A stretch of DNA of 8,266 nt from Thermoactinomycetaceae bacterium (GTDB lineage Bacteria > Bacillota > Bacilli > Thermoactinomycetales > Thermoactinomycetaceae), in assembly GCA_025449475.1 (NCBI GenBank), contig JANWJM010000096.1, forward strand, positions 1 through 8,266, read 5' to 3'. Below, piece after piece: positions 1-6,264 of the stretch. Under the pieces are notes generated by a model. The model searched no databases and was not told the origin of the DNA. It was given only the letters and a program-made list of their open reading frames with translations. The position numbers were made by a program, and so were the translations under genes. The first letter of the stretch is position 1. Every line of letters starts with the position of its first letter.

Positions 1-2
1 AT

Positions 3-1415
3 CATATCGAAGAATACAACAGAGCGACGATGCATCTAAATATGGAATATCAAAAATACCTGCTCGGGTTAAAAAAGGCAACGATTACCCAACTTGAGTT
101 GCCGGTGATGCGCTCAGAACGAAAAATTTTAGTAGATGCATTTATTACAACCGAAAATACCTATATGGGGTTATTAAAATCCTTTTTAATCCACGATGAA
201 GAACGAACATGGTTAAAATCAGGTTTCCAATTTTTCGCGATTCATCGTCCCGAACTGAAAGGGACAGGACGGGATATGGTCATTCAGGTGGATCCCCAAA
301 CGCGCGCACATTTGAAAGATCTATGGGAAAGACTTGAACAACTTGAAAAAGAAGAACGAAACGTTGAGCTTGATGAGAGCGTGCAATTTTGGAATCACAA
401 AAATGAAAGCTTTGCTCAGTTAGTTGCACCAAAATCCGTCGATTCCCATTATGGTGGTTCTAGACTGGATTGGTCGACGGTGGTGAGTATCATCTGGGAA
501 CTCTACAACCCCGCTAAATCGATCACGGTCAATCCTTTTCTGGCAGACGGTACAGTGGATCAACCGTGTCGCATCTACGAATGTCCTCCCATCCTATGGG
601 GTGAAAAAACATTTAAAGCGGCGAAATGGAACTCACTGGGACAACAACAAGTATTGGTAACATCGCCAACCTTACAGCGCTATCTTGCTGTATGTGCTGC
701 CAATGAAGATCGGAACACCATTCCTCCCATCCATCCCTTGCCACAAAAAGATTCGTTTGATTTTATCGAAATACCTTGTGGATATGCGCTCATCCATGAT
801 AAAGGAATCTTTATTCTAGATGATTGGATCAGTGAAGAACTTGATTTTCCACGCTATACCACTGAAGTCAAGCATCTCATGGAAAGATTGAAGGTTTTTA
901 AGCAAATCCACAAAGAATGCATCGAAATGATGTCCAATATCCAAACGTGGCTCAATAATGCAGAAACACTTTCCGGGAAATATTTACTGGAAGCCAATCA
1001 ATGGATCACCCTCAAAAAAGCGGAAATCCGTCATACCCTCTTAAAAACGATGCTTTCTTCCTCTGATTATTATCTACTCACCTTTCGCCAAACGGTGGAA
1101 AAACGTTGGGCGATTCAGTCACAGCTCGATGAACTCTATAACACGATCACGGAACTGGAACAAATTCTTGAAAACCATATGAGCTTACGCACAAATCGAT
1201 TGATTGATTTGATCACCATCTTTGGCTTTCCACTTGCGTTATTTAGCGGATTGTTTGAAATTATTTTTGAAGGAATTCCCAGTCCCCAATGGTTAGGGAT
1301 TAATTGGACAGGTTTATTCCTCTTCTTTATTCTCTCCTTTATCAGTACCTGGGGGCTAAACCGATACATTCGAAGCACATCCGATCAAACAAGCGATGAC
1401 AAAGAAGAGAAGTAA
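3..1415 (+). CDS. Unrecognised protein with CorA-like C-terminal two-helix membrane domain (5' end outside window)
   Basis: I do not recognise the family from the soluble part. The reading frame is open to the left edge, and the first ATG (base 30) has no convincing ribosome binding site, so the true start probably lies before the window; from that ATG the protein is 461 residues. The N-terminal about 280 residues are mixed and soluble, rich in Trp and charged residues. Residues about 285-390 are strongly helical, with a possible coiled coil near 365-385. Then come two hydrophobic segments, about 393-413 and 424-443, and a short acidic tail ending DDKEEK. A long helix feeding into two C-terminal membrane helices, with a proline in the first (FGFPLALFSGLF), recalls CorA-type channels, but the GMN signature after the first helix is absent (the sequence reads FEIIFEGIP). 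Membrane location is well supported; ion transport is only an inference. No intrinsic terminator follows the stop. Confidence 0.7.
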   Translation, partial: HIEEYNRATMHLNMEYQKYLLGLKKATITQLELPVMRSERKILVDAFITTENTYMGLLKSFLIHDEERTWLKSGFQFFAIHRPELKGTGRDMVIQVDPQTRAHLKDLWERLEQLEKEERNVELDESVQFWNHKNESFAQLVAPKSVDSHYGGSRLDWSTVVSIIWELYNPAKSITVNPFLADGTVDQPCRIYECPPILWGEKTFKAAKWNSLGQQQVLVTSPTLQRYLAVCAANEDRNTIPPIHPLPQKDSFDFIEIPCGYALIHDKGIFILDDWISEELDFPRYTTEVKHLMERLKVFKQIHKECIEMMSNIQTWLNNAETLSGKYLLEANQWITLKKAEIRHTLLKTMLSSSDYYLLTFRQTVEKRWAIQSQLDELYNTITELEQILENHMSLRTNRLIDLITIFGFPLALFSGLFEIIFEGIPSPQWLGINWTGLFLFFILSFISTWGLNRYIRSTSDQTSDDKEEK

Positions 1416-1422
1416 TAATCAT

Positions 1423-1442
1423 CTCCTACCCCCTCCTACCCC
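1423..1442. repeat. Tandem duplication of a 10-base C-rich unit
   Basis: The unit CTCCTACCCC occurs twice head to tail just after the stop of the first gene. It lies in a stretch (1413-1448) with no G on the plus strand and 16 C residues. The repeat is seen directly. A role, for example as a Rho-loading site ending the upstream transcript, is inference. Confidence 0.8.
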
Positions 1443-1454
1443 TTCTTTGAGCTA

Positions 1455-1463
1455 TGTTATAAT
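1455..1463 (+). promoter_or_regulatory. Extended -10 promoter for yvbH
   Basis: TGTTATAAT is a perfect extended -10 element (TG, one base, then TATAAT), about 50 bases before the yvbH start. No good -35 hexamer is present at the usual distance; the expected position falls in the C-rich repeat. Extended -10 promoters can work without a -35. A good ribosome binding site (AAAGGGG at 1499-1505) precedes the ATG by 8 bases. Confidence 0.65.
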
Positions 1464-1513
1464 GGATACGAGAAACAATATTCACCATAGACCGAAAAAA
1501 AGGGGCTGATCTT

Positions 1514-2128
1514 ATGTTTGGAAAAGTAGCAGCTGATGTTCTTGGACTAAGTGATATTGGATCGATCATTAAGCCTCAAGACTATGATAAAGTGGACGCC
1601 GATGATTATGTGATGCATGAAGATGATGAGAAGATTTATTTTCTCATCAAATCAAAATCAGACGAGTACTGTTTTACAAACAGAGCATTGATTCATCTCG
1701 ATGGTACAAGTGCGACAAGTAAAAAGAGAAAGCTAAAACGTTATGACTATTACAATAACCCGATCAAAAATGTATTCCTCGAAACTGCGGGGACTGTTGA
1801 TCTAGATGTAGAAATTAAATTTATCATTGGAGAAGAACGTTATTCGATCGATATACATAAAAAACATATTGAAGAAGTGCAGGAACTCTACAAAGCTTTA
1901 ACCAAAATCGCTGAAATTCAATATGATAATGCGAAAGCCATAAAATATGCACATAAAAGCCTGGAACTCGCCTCCGCCACGTTAAGCAAACTGCGCAACA
2001 CGGAAGGGGATCTGATTCAACAGTTTAAAGATTTAAACCAGATTGCTTTTTCTTGGATGATGAATACCAACAAACAATATCATGTCAAAGATTTTGGTCA
2101 TGTTTTTGAGAAATATATCAATCAATAA
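1514..2128 (+). CDS. yvbH: YvbH-like PH domain-containing protein
   Basis: This 204-residue protein matches the B. subtilis YvbH type in length and layout. Residues about 1-125 form a bacterial pleckstrin-homology domain; recognisable parts are the MFGKVAADVLGL start, the CFTNRALIHLDG strand pair and the basic SKKRKLKRYDYY segment. Residues about 137-204 correspond to the helical YvbH-type extension, thought to support oligomerisation. There is no signal peptide or membrane helix, so it is expected in the cytoplasm. Bacterial PH domains of this class form ring-like oligomers; the cellular role of YvbH is not established, and nothing here reveals a ligand. The gene is a single transcription unit, with an extended -10 promoter and AAAGGGG ribosome binding site in front and a terminator behind. 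The start is supported by the 8-base spacing. Confidence 0.88.
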   Translation: MFGKVAADVLGLSDIGSIIKPQDYDKVDADDYVMHEDDEKIYFLIKSKSDEYCFTNRALIHLDGTSATSKKRKLKRYDYYNNPIKNVFLETAGTVDLDVEIKFIIGEERYSIDIHKKHIEEVQELYKALTKIAEIQYDNAKAIKYAHKSLELASATLSKLRNTEGDLIQQFKDLNQIAFSWMMNTNKQYHVKDFGHVFEKYINQ

Positions 2129-2163
2129 CTCTTCCCGATATCCACCTCGCGCCTCGGTACGAA

Positions 2164-2197
2164 TGCCAAGGAAGACGATCAAAAAATTTCCTTGGTA
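2164..2197. repeat. Inverted repeat in the yvbH 3' untranslated region
   Basis: CCAAGGAA (2166-2173) pairs perfectly with TTCCTTGG (2188-2195); a G-U and a T-A pair can extend the stem to 10 pairs, enclosing a 14-base A-rich loop. It lies between the yvbH stop and the terminator and has no T-run, so it is not itself a terminator. Its function is unknown; it could stabilise the 3' end of the message. Confidence 0.5.
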
Positions 2198-2212
2198 ATC
2201 CTGTTCACGCTT

Positions 2213-2242
2213 AAAGCCGTTCTTGCATAGGACGGCTTTTTT
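2213..2242 (+). terminator. Intrinsic terminator of yvbH
   Basis: AAAGCCGT (2213-2220) and ACGGCTTT (2232-2239) form an 8-base-pair hairpin with an 11-base loop, running into six T residues. It is oriented for plus-strand transcripts and separates yvbH from the iron-uptake operon. Confidence 0.88.
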
Positions 2243-2282
2243 GGTTTCCTCATTTATAAAAATCATTCGCTTTAATAAACAG

Positions 2283-2310
2283 TTGACAGATCAAAAAAAC
2301 ATGTTATGAT
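2283..2310 (+). promoter_or_regulatory. Sigma-A promoter of the siderophore transporter operon
   Basis: A perfect -35 hexamer TTGACA (2283-2288) is followed after 16 bases by TATGAT (2305-2310), which also has the extended -10 dinucleotide (TGTTATGAT). Transcription should start near 2317, giving a leader of about 80 bases. This is the strongest promoter in the window and is placed for repression by the adjacent Fur box. Confidence 0.85.
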
Positions 2311-2321
2311 GAAATCGTAAA

Positions 2322-2346
2322 GATAATTGATAATGATTATCATTTC
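2322..2346. promoter_or_regulatory. Fur box (iron-responsive operator)
   Basis: TGATAATGATTATCA at 2328-2342 is a perfect 7-1-7 inverted repeat matching the Bacillus Fur core. An extra GATAAT at 2322-2327 lies next to it, giving GATAAT-T-GATAAT-G-ATTATC overall, as in sites that bind two Fur dimers. It sits just downstream of the predicted transcription start, so iron-loaded Fur bound here would block initiation or early elongation. The site and its position are seen; Fur control is the established role of such sequences before siderophore transport genes. Confidence 0.92.
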
Positions 2347-2397
2347 TATCTAAATGGAATCGTTATTAACAAATACTTCTTATACTGAGGGACAATG

Positions 2398-3351
2398 ATG
2401 AAAAAGAGATATCTTCTAACTGCCCTTCTTGGTTTATCCCTTCTATCACTTTTTATCGGTGTAAAAAATGTAACACCATGGGATCTAATCCATTTGAATG
2501 AAACACAGGGGCATATCTTACTCATCAGTCGAATTCCGCGCTTGATGAGTATCCTCATATCCGGGATCAGTATCAGCATCTGTGGATTGATTATGCAACA
2601 GATTAGCCAAAATAAGTTTGTCTCTCCCACCACGGCGGGAACGATGGATTCTGCTCGCTTAGGGATTTTGATCTCAATGCTTTTATTTCCAGCCGCTAGC
2701 TCGTTAACCAAAATCGGGATCGCCTTTCTATTTGCTTTGGCAGGAACTTTTCTATTTATGAAGATTCTTGATCAGATCCAGTTGAAAGACGCGATCTTTG
2801 TCCCTCTTGTCGGTTTAATGTTTGGAAATATTATCAGTTCAATTGCTACCTTTTTTGCTTATAAACATGATCTCATACAAAATATTTCTTCGTGGTTGCA
2901 GGGCGATTTTTCGATGATTATGGAGGGGCGCTATGAGCTTTTATATATCAGCATTCCATTAATGTTTTTCGCCTACCTATACGCCGAACGTTTCACCATC
3001 GCGGGTATGGGTGAAGACTTTGCCAAAAACTTAGGGCTGAATTACAAACAAGTTGTCAATATGGGTCTAGTGATCATCGCCCTTGTCACCGCTTCGGTGG
3101 TCCTAACGGTTGGGGTGATCCCTTTTCTAGGCTTAATCATTCCCAATATCGTATCCATCTACCACGGCGATCAATTAAAAAAGAATCTTCCTTTTACAGC
3201 CCTTTTAGGAGCAATATTTATCTTATTTTGCGACATCATTGGTCGAATCATCATCTATCCTTACGAGATTCCGATCAGTTTAACCGTTGGCATCATTGGG
3301 AGTTTTATTTTTGTTTCTTTGTTACTGAGGAGTCGAAAATATGAGTCATAA
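2398..3351 (+). CDS. yclN: Iron-siderophore (petrobactin-type) ABC transporter permease YclN
   Basis: This is a FecCD/BtuC-family permease of 317 residues, close to the 316 of B. subtilis YclN, with which it shares long recognisable stretches such as CGLIMQQISQNKFVSPTTAG (near residue 62) and FLGLIIPNIVSIY. It would span the membrane about nine times and form half of the import channel with YclO. The loop around GMGEDFAKNLGLNYKQVV (about residues 205-221) is the ATPase-coupling segment of the family. B. subtilis YclNOPQ imports petrobactin and its catechol-like precursor; that substrate is assigned here by homology only. Two ATG codons are possible. GAGGG at 2387-2391 is 6 bases from the ATG at 2398 and only 3 from that at 2395, so I prefer 2398 (MKKRYLL). 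First gene of the Fur-controlled operon; its end overlaps yclO by 11 bases. Confidence 0.95.
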   Translation: MKKRYLLTALLGLSLLSLFIGVKNVTPWDLIHLNETQGHILLISRIPRLMSILISGISISICGLIMQQISQNKFVSPTTAGTMDSARLGILISMLLFPAASSLTKIGIAFLFALAGTFLFMKILDQIQLKDAIFVPLVGLMFGNIISSIATFFAYKHDLIQNISSWLQGDFSMIMEGRYELLYISIPLMFFAYLYAERFTIAGMGEDFAKNLGLNYKQVVNMGLVIIALVTASVVLTVGVIPFLGLIIPNIVSIYHGDQLKKNLPFTALLGAIFILFCDIIGRIIIYPYEIPISLTVGIIGSFIFVSLLLRSRKYES

Positions 3352-4288
3352 GGTCAAACTTACAACGCTAGGTATCCTTGCTGCGGTCCTAATCCTTACC
3401 TATCTCTGGATCAATATCGGGAGTAACTGGTCCTACATACTTCCTAGAAGAGGGATGAAGATCCTGGCCATCTTACTCACAGGTAGCGCTATCGCTCTAT
3501 CAACGATCATCTTCCAAACGATCACTCTTAACCGTATTTTGACTCCAAGCGTATTGGGACTTGATACACTCTACCTTTTTATCCAAACCATTGTGATCTA
3601 TCTTTTTGGTTCCGCTACGCTAACGATGATGAATAGCTACACCCATTTTCTGATCTCAGTAGGATTTATGATTCTCTTTGCCACACTCTTATACAAAATC
3701 TTTTTTGGACATGAAGGGCAGAATATCTACTTTTTATTATTGATCGGTCTGGTCTTTGGTATCTTGTTTAACAGTCTTTCCTCTTTTATGCAAGTATTGA
3801 TTGATCCAAATGAGTTTCAAATCTTACAAGATCGCATGTTTGCCAGTTTTAATAATATCAACACCGATCTGGTGTGGATTTCAACTGTCTGCCTTTTGTT
3901 GATTTTCGTTTACTTTCTAAGATTTTACAAGTTTTTAGATGTTCTTTCGCTTGGAAAGCATCCAGCGATAAACCTAGGCGTTAGATACAACTTTGTCGTC
4001 AAACGATTACTTATCATCGTAGCGATCTTAATTTCGATTGCGACCGCACTGGTCGGTCCAATCACATTTCTAGGGTTGTTAGTCGTCAATATCGCCTATG
4101 AAGCATTTCCAACCTATCAACATCGTTATCTCATCCCCGCTTCAATCTTGATTAGTTTTATTGCTTTGGTTGGCGGACAGCTGATTGTTGAAAGGATCTT
4201 TACCTTTGAAACAACGCTGAGTGTGATTATTAACTTCGTGGGAGGAATCTATTTTATTTACTTACTTCTGAAGGAGAGACAAGCATGA
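3341..4288 (+). CDS. yclO: Iron-siderophore (petrobactin-type) ABC transporter permease YclO
   Basis: The second FecCD-family permease has 315 residues, the length expected for YclO. Shared landmarks include IFQTITLNRILTPSVLGLDTL in the N-terminal third, SSFMQVLIDPNEFQ in the middle, and GPITFLGLLVVNIAYE near residue 240. The segment around LSLGKHPAINLGVRYNFVV (about residues 203-221) is the coupling loop that should contact YclP. It would pair with YclN as a heterodimeric channel in the cytoplasmic membrane. The start overlaps the end of yclN by 11 bases and is preceded by GAGGAG at 3327-3332, which fits translational coupling. The stop overlaps the yclP start in an ATGA junction. Confidence 0.95.
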   Translation: MSHKVKLTTLGILAAVLILTYLWINIGSNWSYILPRRGMKILAILLTGSAIALSTIIFQTITLNRILTPSVLGLDTLYLFIQTIVIYLFGSATLTMMNSYTHFLISVGFMILFATLLYKIFFGHEGQNIYFLLLIGLVFGILFNSLSSFMQVLIDPNEFQILQDRMFASFNNINTDLVWISTVCLLLIFVYFLRFYKFLDVLSLGKHPAINLGVRYNFVVKRLLIIVAILISIATALVGPITFLGLLVVNIAYEAFPTYQHRYLIPASILISFIALVGGQLIVERIFTFETTLSVIINFVGGIYFIYLLLKERQA

Positions 4289-5043
4289 TCGAAGTTAGAA
4301 ATGTTTCGAAAGCATATGGACAGAAGCCGGTACTGGAAAATATCTCAGTACAAATCCCAAAAAGAAAAATCACTTCGTTGATTGGTCCGAATGGTGCTGG
4401 AAAAAGTACACTCCTTTCCATTATGAGTCGACTGATCTCCCAGGATCAAGGAACCATTCATATCGATGGACAAGAAATCAGTCAAGCAAAAAATGAAGAG
4501 CTTGCGAAAAAAATCTCTATCTTGAAACAGGAAAACCGGACAAACCTCCGCTTAACCATCAAAGAATTGGTCTCGTTTGGTCGTTTCCCTTATTCACAAA
4601 ATCGACTGACCCAAGAGGATCAACAACTCGTCGACCAAGCGATCGACTATATGAACCTTACCTCAATTCAACATCAATACTTGGATCAGTTAAGCGGTGG
4701 ACAAAAGCAACGTGCGTTTATTGCCATGATTATTGCTCAGGATACCGATTATATCTTGTTAGATGAACCACTCAACAACTTAGACATGAAACATTCCGTT
4801 CAAATTATGAAAATCCTGCAGCGGCTCGTCGTTGAGTTAGGTAAAACGATCTGCATTGTAATTCATGATATCAACTTTGCTTCATGTTATTCGGACTATA
4901 TGATTGCTTTAAAAGATGGCAAAGTGATTCATGAAGGGACAACCGAACAGATAATGGACTCATCGATCTTAAGGGATATCTATGATATGGATATTCACAT
5001 TCAACATATCCAGAATCATAAAATTTGCGTTTACTTCTCTTAG
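4285..5043 (+). CDS. yclP: Iron-siderophore (petrobactin-type) ABC transporter ATPase YclP
   Basis: This 252-residue protein is a FecE-type ABC ATPase that powers import through YclN/YclO from the cytoplasmic side. All nucleotide-binding elements are intact: Walker A GPNGAGKST at residues 34-42, Q-loop glutamine at 82, signature LSGGQ at 136-140, Walker B YILLDEP at 156-162 with catalytic Glu161, D-loop NNLD at 164-167, and switch histidine His194 in IVIHD. The start ATG overlaps the yclO stop (ATGA, 4285-4288) and has AAGGAGAG at 4271-4278, so translation is probably coupled to yclO. Family members end with a short region after the H-loop, as here. The specific siderophore is inferred from the partner genes, since the ATPase alone does not show it. 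Confidence 0.96.
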   Translation: MIEVRNVSKAYGQKPVLENISVQIPKRKITSLIGPNGAGKSTLLSIMSRLISQDQGTIHIDGQEISQAKNEELAKKISILKQENRTNLRLTIKELVSFGRFPYSQNRLTQEDQQLVDQAIDYMNLTSIQHQYLDQLSGGQKQRAFIAMIIAQDTDYILLDEPLNNLDMKHSVQIMKILQRLVVELGKTICIVIHDINFASCYSDYMIALKDGKVIHEGTTEQIMDSSILRDIYDMDIHIQHIQNHKICVYFS

Positions 5044-5160
5044 ATGAAGGGGGTTGCAAAATCATGAAATAGAGGCACAATGTGCCCATCCGTTTCCTCA
5101 AGGTAAATCTGGTTCACTAAGATGTTCATTCACGATTCTATGAAAAATGAGGTGTATAGA
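5044..5160. other. yclP-yclQ spacer with a 13-base palindrome and a minimal start-stop reading frame
   Basis: The gap between the ATPase and binding-protein genes breaks an otherwise overlapping operon. It contains GGCACAATGTGCC (5074-5086), a perfect 6-1-6 palindrome that could fold as a small RNA hairpin. Just before it lies a purine-rich ribosome-binding-like sequence, GAAGGGGG (5046-5053), followed 10 bases later by ATG AAA TAG (5064-5072). I see no T-run that would make the hairpin a terminator and no Fur box or convincing promoter, so yclQ is probably read through from yclP. The hairpin might adjust the relative level of the binding protein. Confidence 0.55.
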
Positions 5161-6093
5161 ATGAAAAAGGTATTGATTTCTCTGATGATTGCTACTCTTT
5201 TGATTTTTGCTGTGGCCTGCAATGCAAATACATCCACTACTCCTTCTTCAGGAGAAGAGATTACGATTAACCATCAATTGGGAGAAACCAAGGTTGTAAA
5301 AAATCCGAAAAAAGTAGTTGTTTTTGATTTTGGGATTTTGGATACACTGGATCATTTGGGAATCGACGTAATAGCCTTGCCCAAGTCCGGAAAAATCCCT
5401 AAATATTTATCAAAATATCAAAACAATAAATATGAAAATGTCGGTACACTAAAAGAACCCGATTTTGAAAAAATTAGCGAACTCGAGCCCGATCTAATTA
5501 TTATCTCTACTCGACAACAAGATTTGTACGATGAGTTCCAAAAAATCGCGCCCACAATTTTCTTAGGGATCGACACTAACAATTACTTTTCTTCCTTTGA
5601 AGAGAATATGAAAACCGTAGGGAAAATCTTTGGAAAAGAGAAAGAAGTGGAGCAAGAACTGACAAGCATCCAGCAAGTAATCGATGATACCAACCAAAAA
5701 GCTAAGAAAGATACCAAAAAAGCACTGATTATCCTCGCCAATGATGATAAAGTAAGTGCTTATGGTCCAAAATCACGCTTTGGGATCATTCATGATCAAT
5801 TAGGAATCACGCCGGTTGATACCAATATTAAAGCATCTACCCATGGACAAAATATCTCTTTTGAATACATTGTTGAGAAAGATCCCGACTATCTCTATGT
5901 TGTCGACCGTGCAGCAGTCGTCGGTGGCAAAACAGCCGCGAAAGAACTGGTTGAAAATGAACTGGTGAAAAAGACCAAAGCCTATCAAAACGGAAATATC
6001 GTCTATTTGGATCCGGAAGTATGGTACCTTTCCGGCGGTGGTCTACAATCGGTCCGTGAAATGATCCTCGCCATCAACCAAAGTTTAAAATAA
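5161..6093 (+). CDS. yclQ: Petrobactin-type iron-siderophore-binding lipoprotein YclQ
   Basis: This is the substrate-binding component of the importer, a FatB/YclQ-type periplasmic-binding-like lipoprotein of 310 residues. From the chosen start it has a lipoprotein signal peptide, basic MKK, a hydrophobic stretch and FAVAC, with Cys20 as the predicted lipid-modified residue (Ala at -3 is slightly unusual). Matches to B. subtilis YclQ include NPKKVVVFDFG near residue 47, VGTLKEPDFEKI, PDLIIISTRQ, the YGPKSRFGIIHDQLG segment, IKASTHGQNISFEYI, and WYLSGGGLQS near the C terminus. It should be anchored outside the membrane and deliver the ferric siderophore to YclN/YclO. The frame opens at an ATG at 5122, but GAGGTG (5149-5154) and the signal peptide favour 5161. 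Petrobactin specificity is from homology; other catecholate or 3,4-dihydroxybenzoate siderophores are possible. Confidence 0.95.
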   Translation: MKKVLISLMIATLLIFAVACNANTSTTPSSGEEITINHQLGETKVVKNPKKVVVFDFGILDTLDHLGIDVIALPKSGKIPKYLSKYQNNKYENVGTLKEPDFEKISELEPDLIIISTRQQDLYDEFQKIAPTIFLGIDTNNYFSSFEENMKTVGKIFGKEKEVEQELTSIQQVIDDTNQKAKKDTKKALIILANDDKVSAYGPKSRFGIIHDQLGITPVDTNIKASTHGQNISFEYIVEKDPDYLYVVDRAAVVGGKTAAKELVENELVKKTKAYQNGNIVYLDPEVWYLSGGGLQSVREMILAINQSLK

Positions 6094-6181
6094 CATCGCT
6101 AACTTTTCGAATTCAAGATTCTTACCATGCTCCCTTCAGAAAAGAAAAACTTCTCATAGCTAATTTTTATGAAACATGTCT

Positions 6182-6209
6182 GCAAGCTAATCGCTTGCCT
6201 TTCTTTTTT
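6182..6209 (+). terminator. Intrinsic terminator of the yclNOPQ operon
   Basis: GCAAGC (6182-6187) and GCTTGC (6193-6198) form a 6-base-pair stem with a 5-base loop, followed by CTTTCTTTTTT. It lies about 90 bases after the yclQ stop and should end the operon before aroA. Confidence 0.82.
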
Positions 6210-6222
6210 ATATCTGTAACCA

Positions 6223-6231
6223 TGGTAAAAT
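6223..6231 (+). promoter_or_regulatory. Extended -10 promoter for aroA
   Basis: TGGTAAAAT carries the TGn extension plus TAAAAT, five of six matches to the -10 consensus. The -35 position falls in the T-run of the preceding terminator and is poor. Transcription would start near 6238, giving an unusually short leader of about 18-30 bases before the possible start codons. Confidence 0.5.
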
Positions 6232-6255
6232 AGGAATCATGATTTTATAGATAAA

Positions 6256-6264
6256 GTGGTGATC
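6256..6264 (+). promoter_or_regulatory. Ribosome-binding-like sequence overlapping the annotated aroA start
   Basis: The two candidate GTG starts lie inside AAAGTGGTGATC, which closely resembles the complement of the 16S rRNA 3' end (AAAGGAGGTGATC); GGTGATC at 6258-6264 matches exactly. No other good ribosome binding site precedes the GTG codons. This leaves the true start uncertain, with an in-frame ATT at 6268 as an alternative. Confidence 0.4.

Noticed and set aside
2163..2198. Eleven-residue plus-strand reading frame (MPRKTIKKFPW)
   Set aside because: It has no ribosome binding site and coincides with the inverted repeat, so chance is the simpler explanation.
2033..2266. Minus-strand reading frame of 77 residues spanning the yvbH end and its terminator
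   Set aside because: It overlaps yvbH and the terminator stem, has no good ribosome binding site and no recognisable family.
5054..5081. Possible internal promoter before yclQ (TTGCAA, 16 bases, CACAAT)
   Set aside because: Both hexamers match the consensus at only four of six positions and the second lies within the palindrome.
4871..5101. Minus-strand reading frame opposite the yclP 3' end
   Set aside because: Antisense shadow of a clear gene, without recognisable domain or ribosome binding site.
5122..5160. Upstream extension of yclQ beginning at an earlier ATG
   Set aside because: It lacks a ribosome binding site and would put 13 residues before a normal lipoprotein signal peptide; GAGGTG is well placed for the ATG at 5161.
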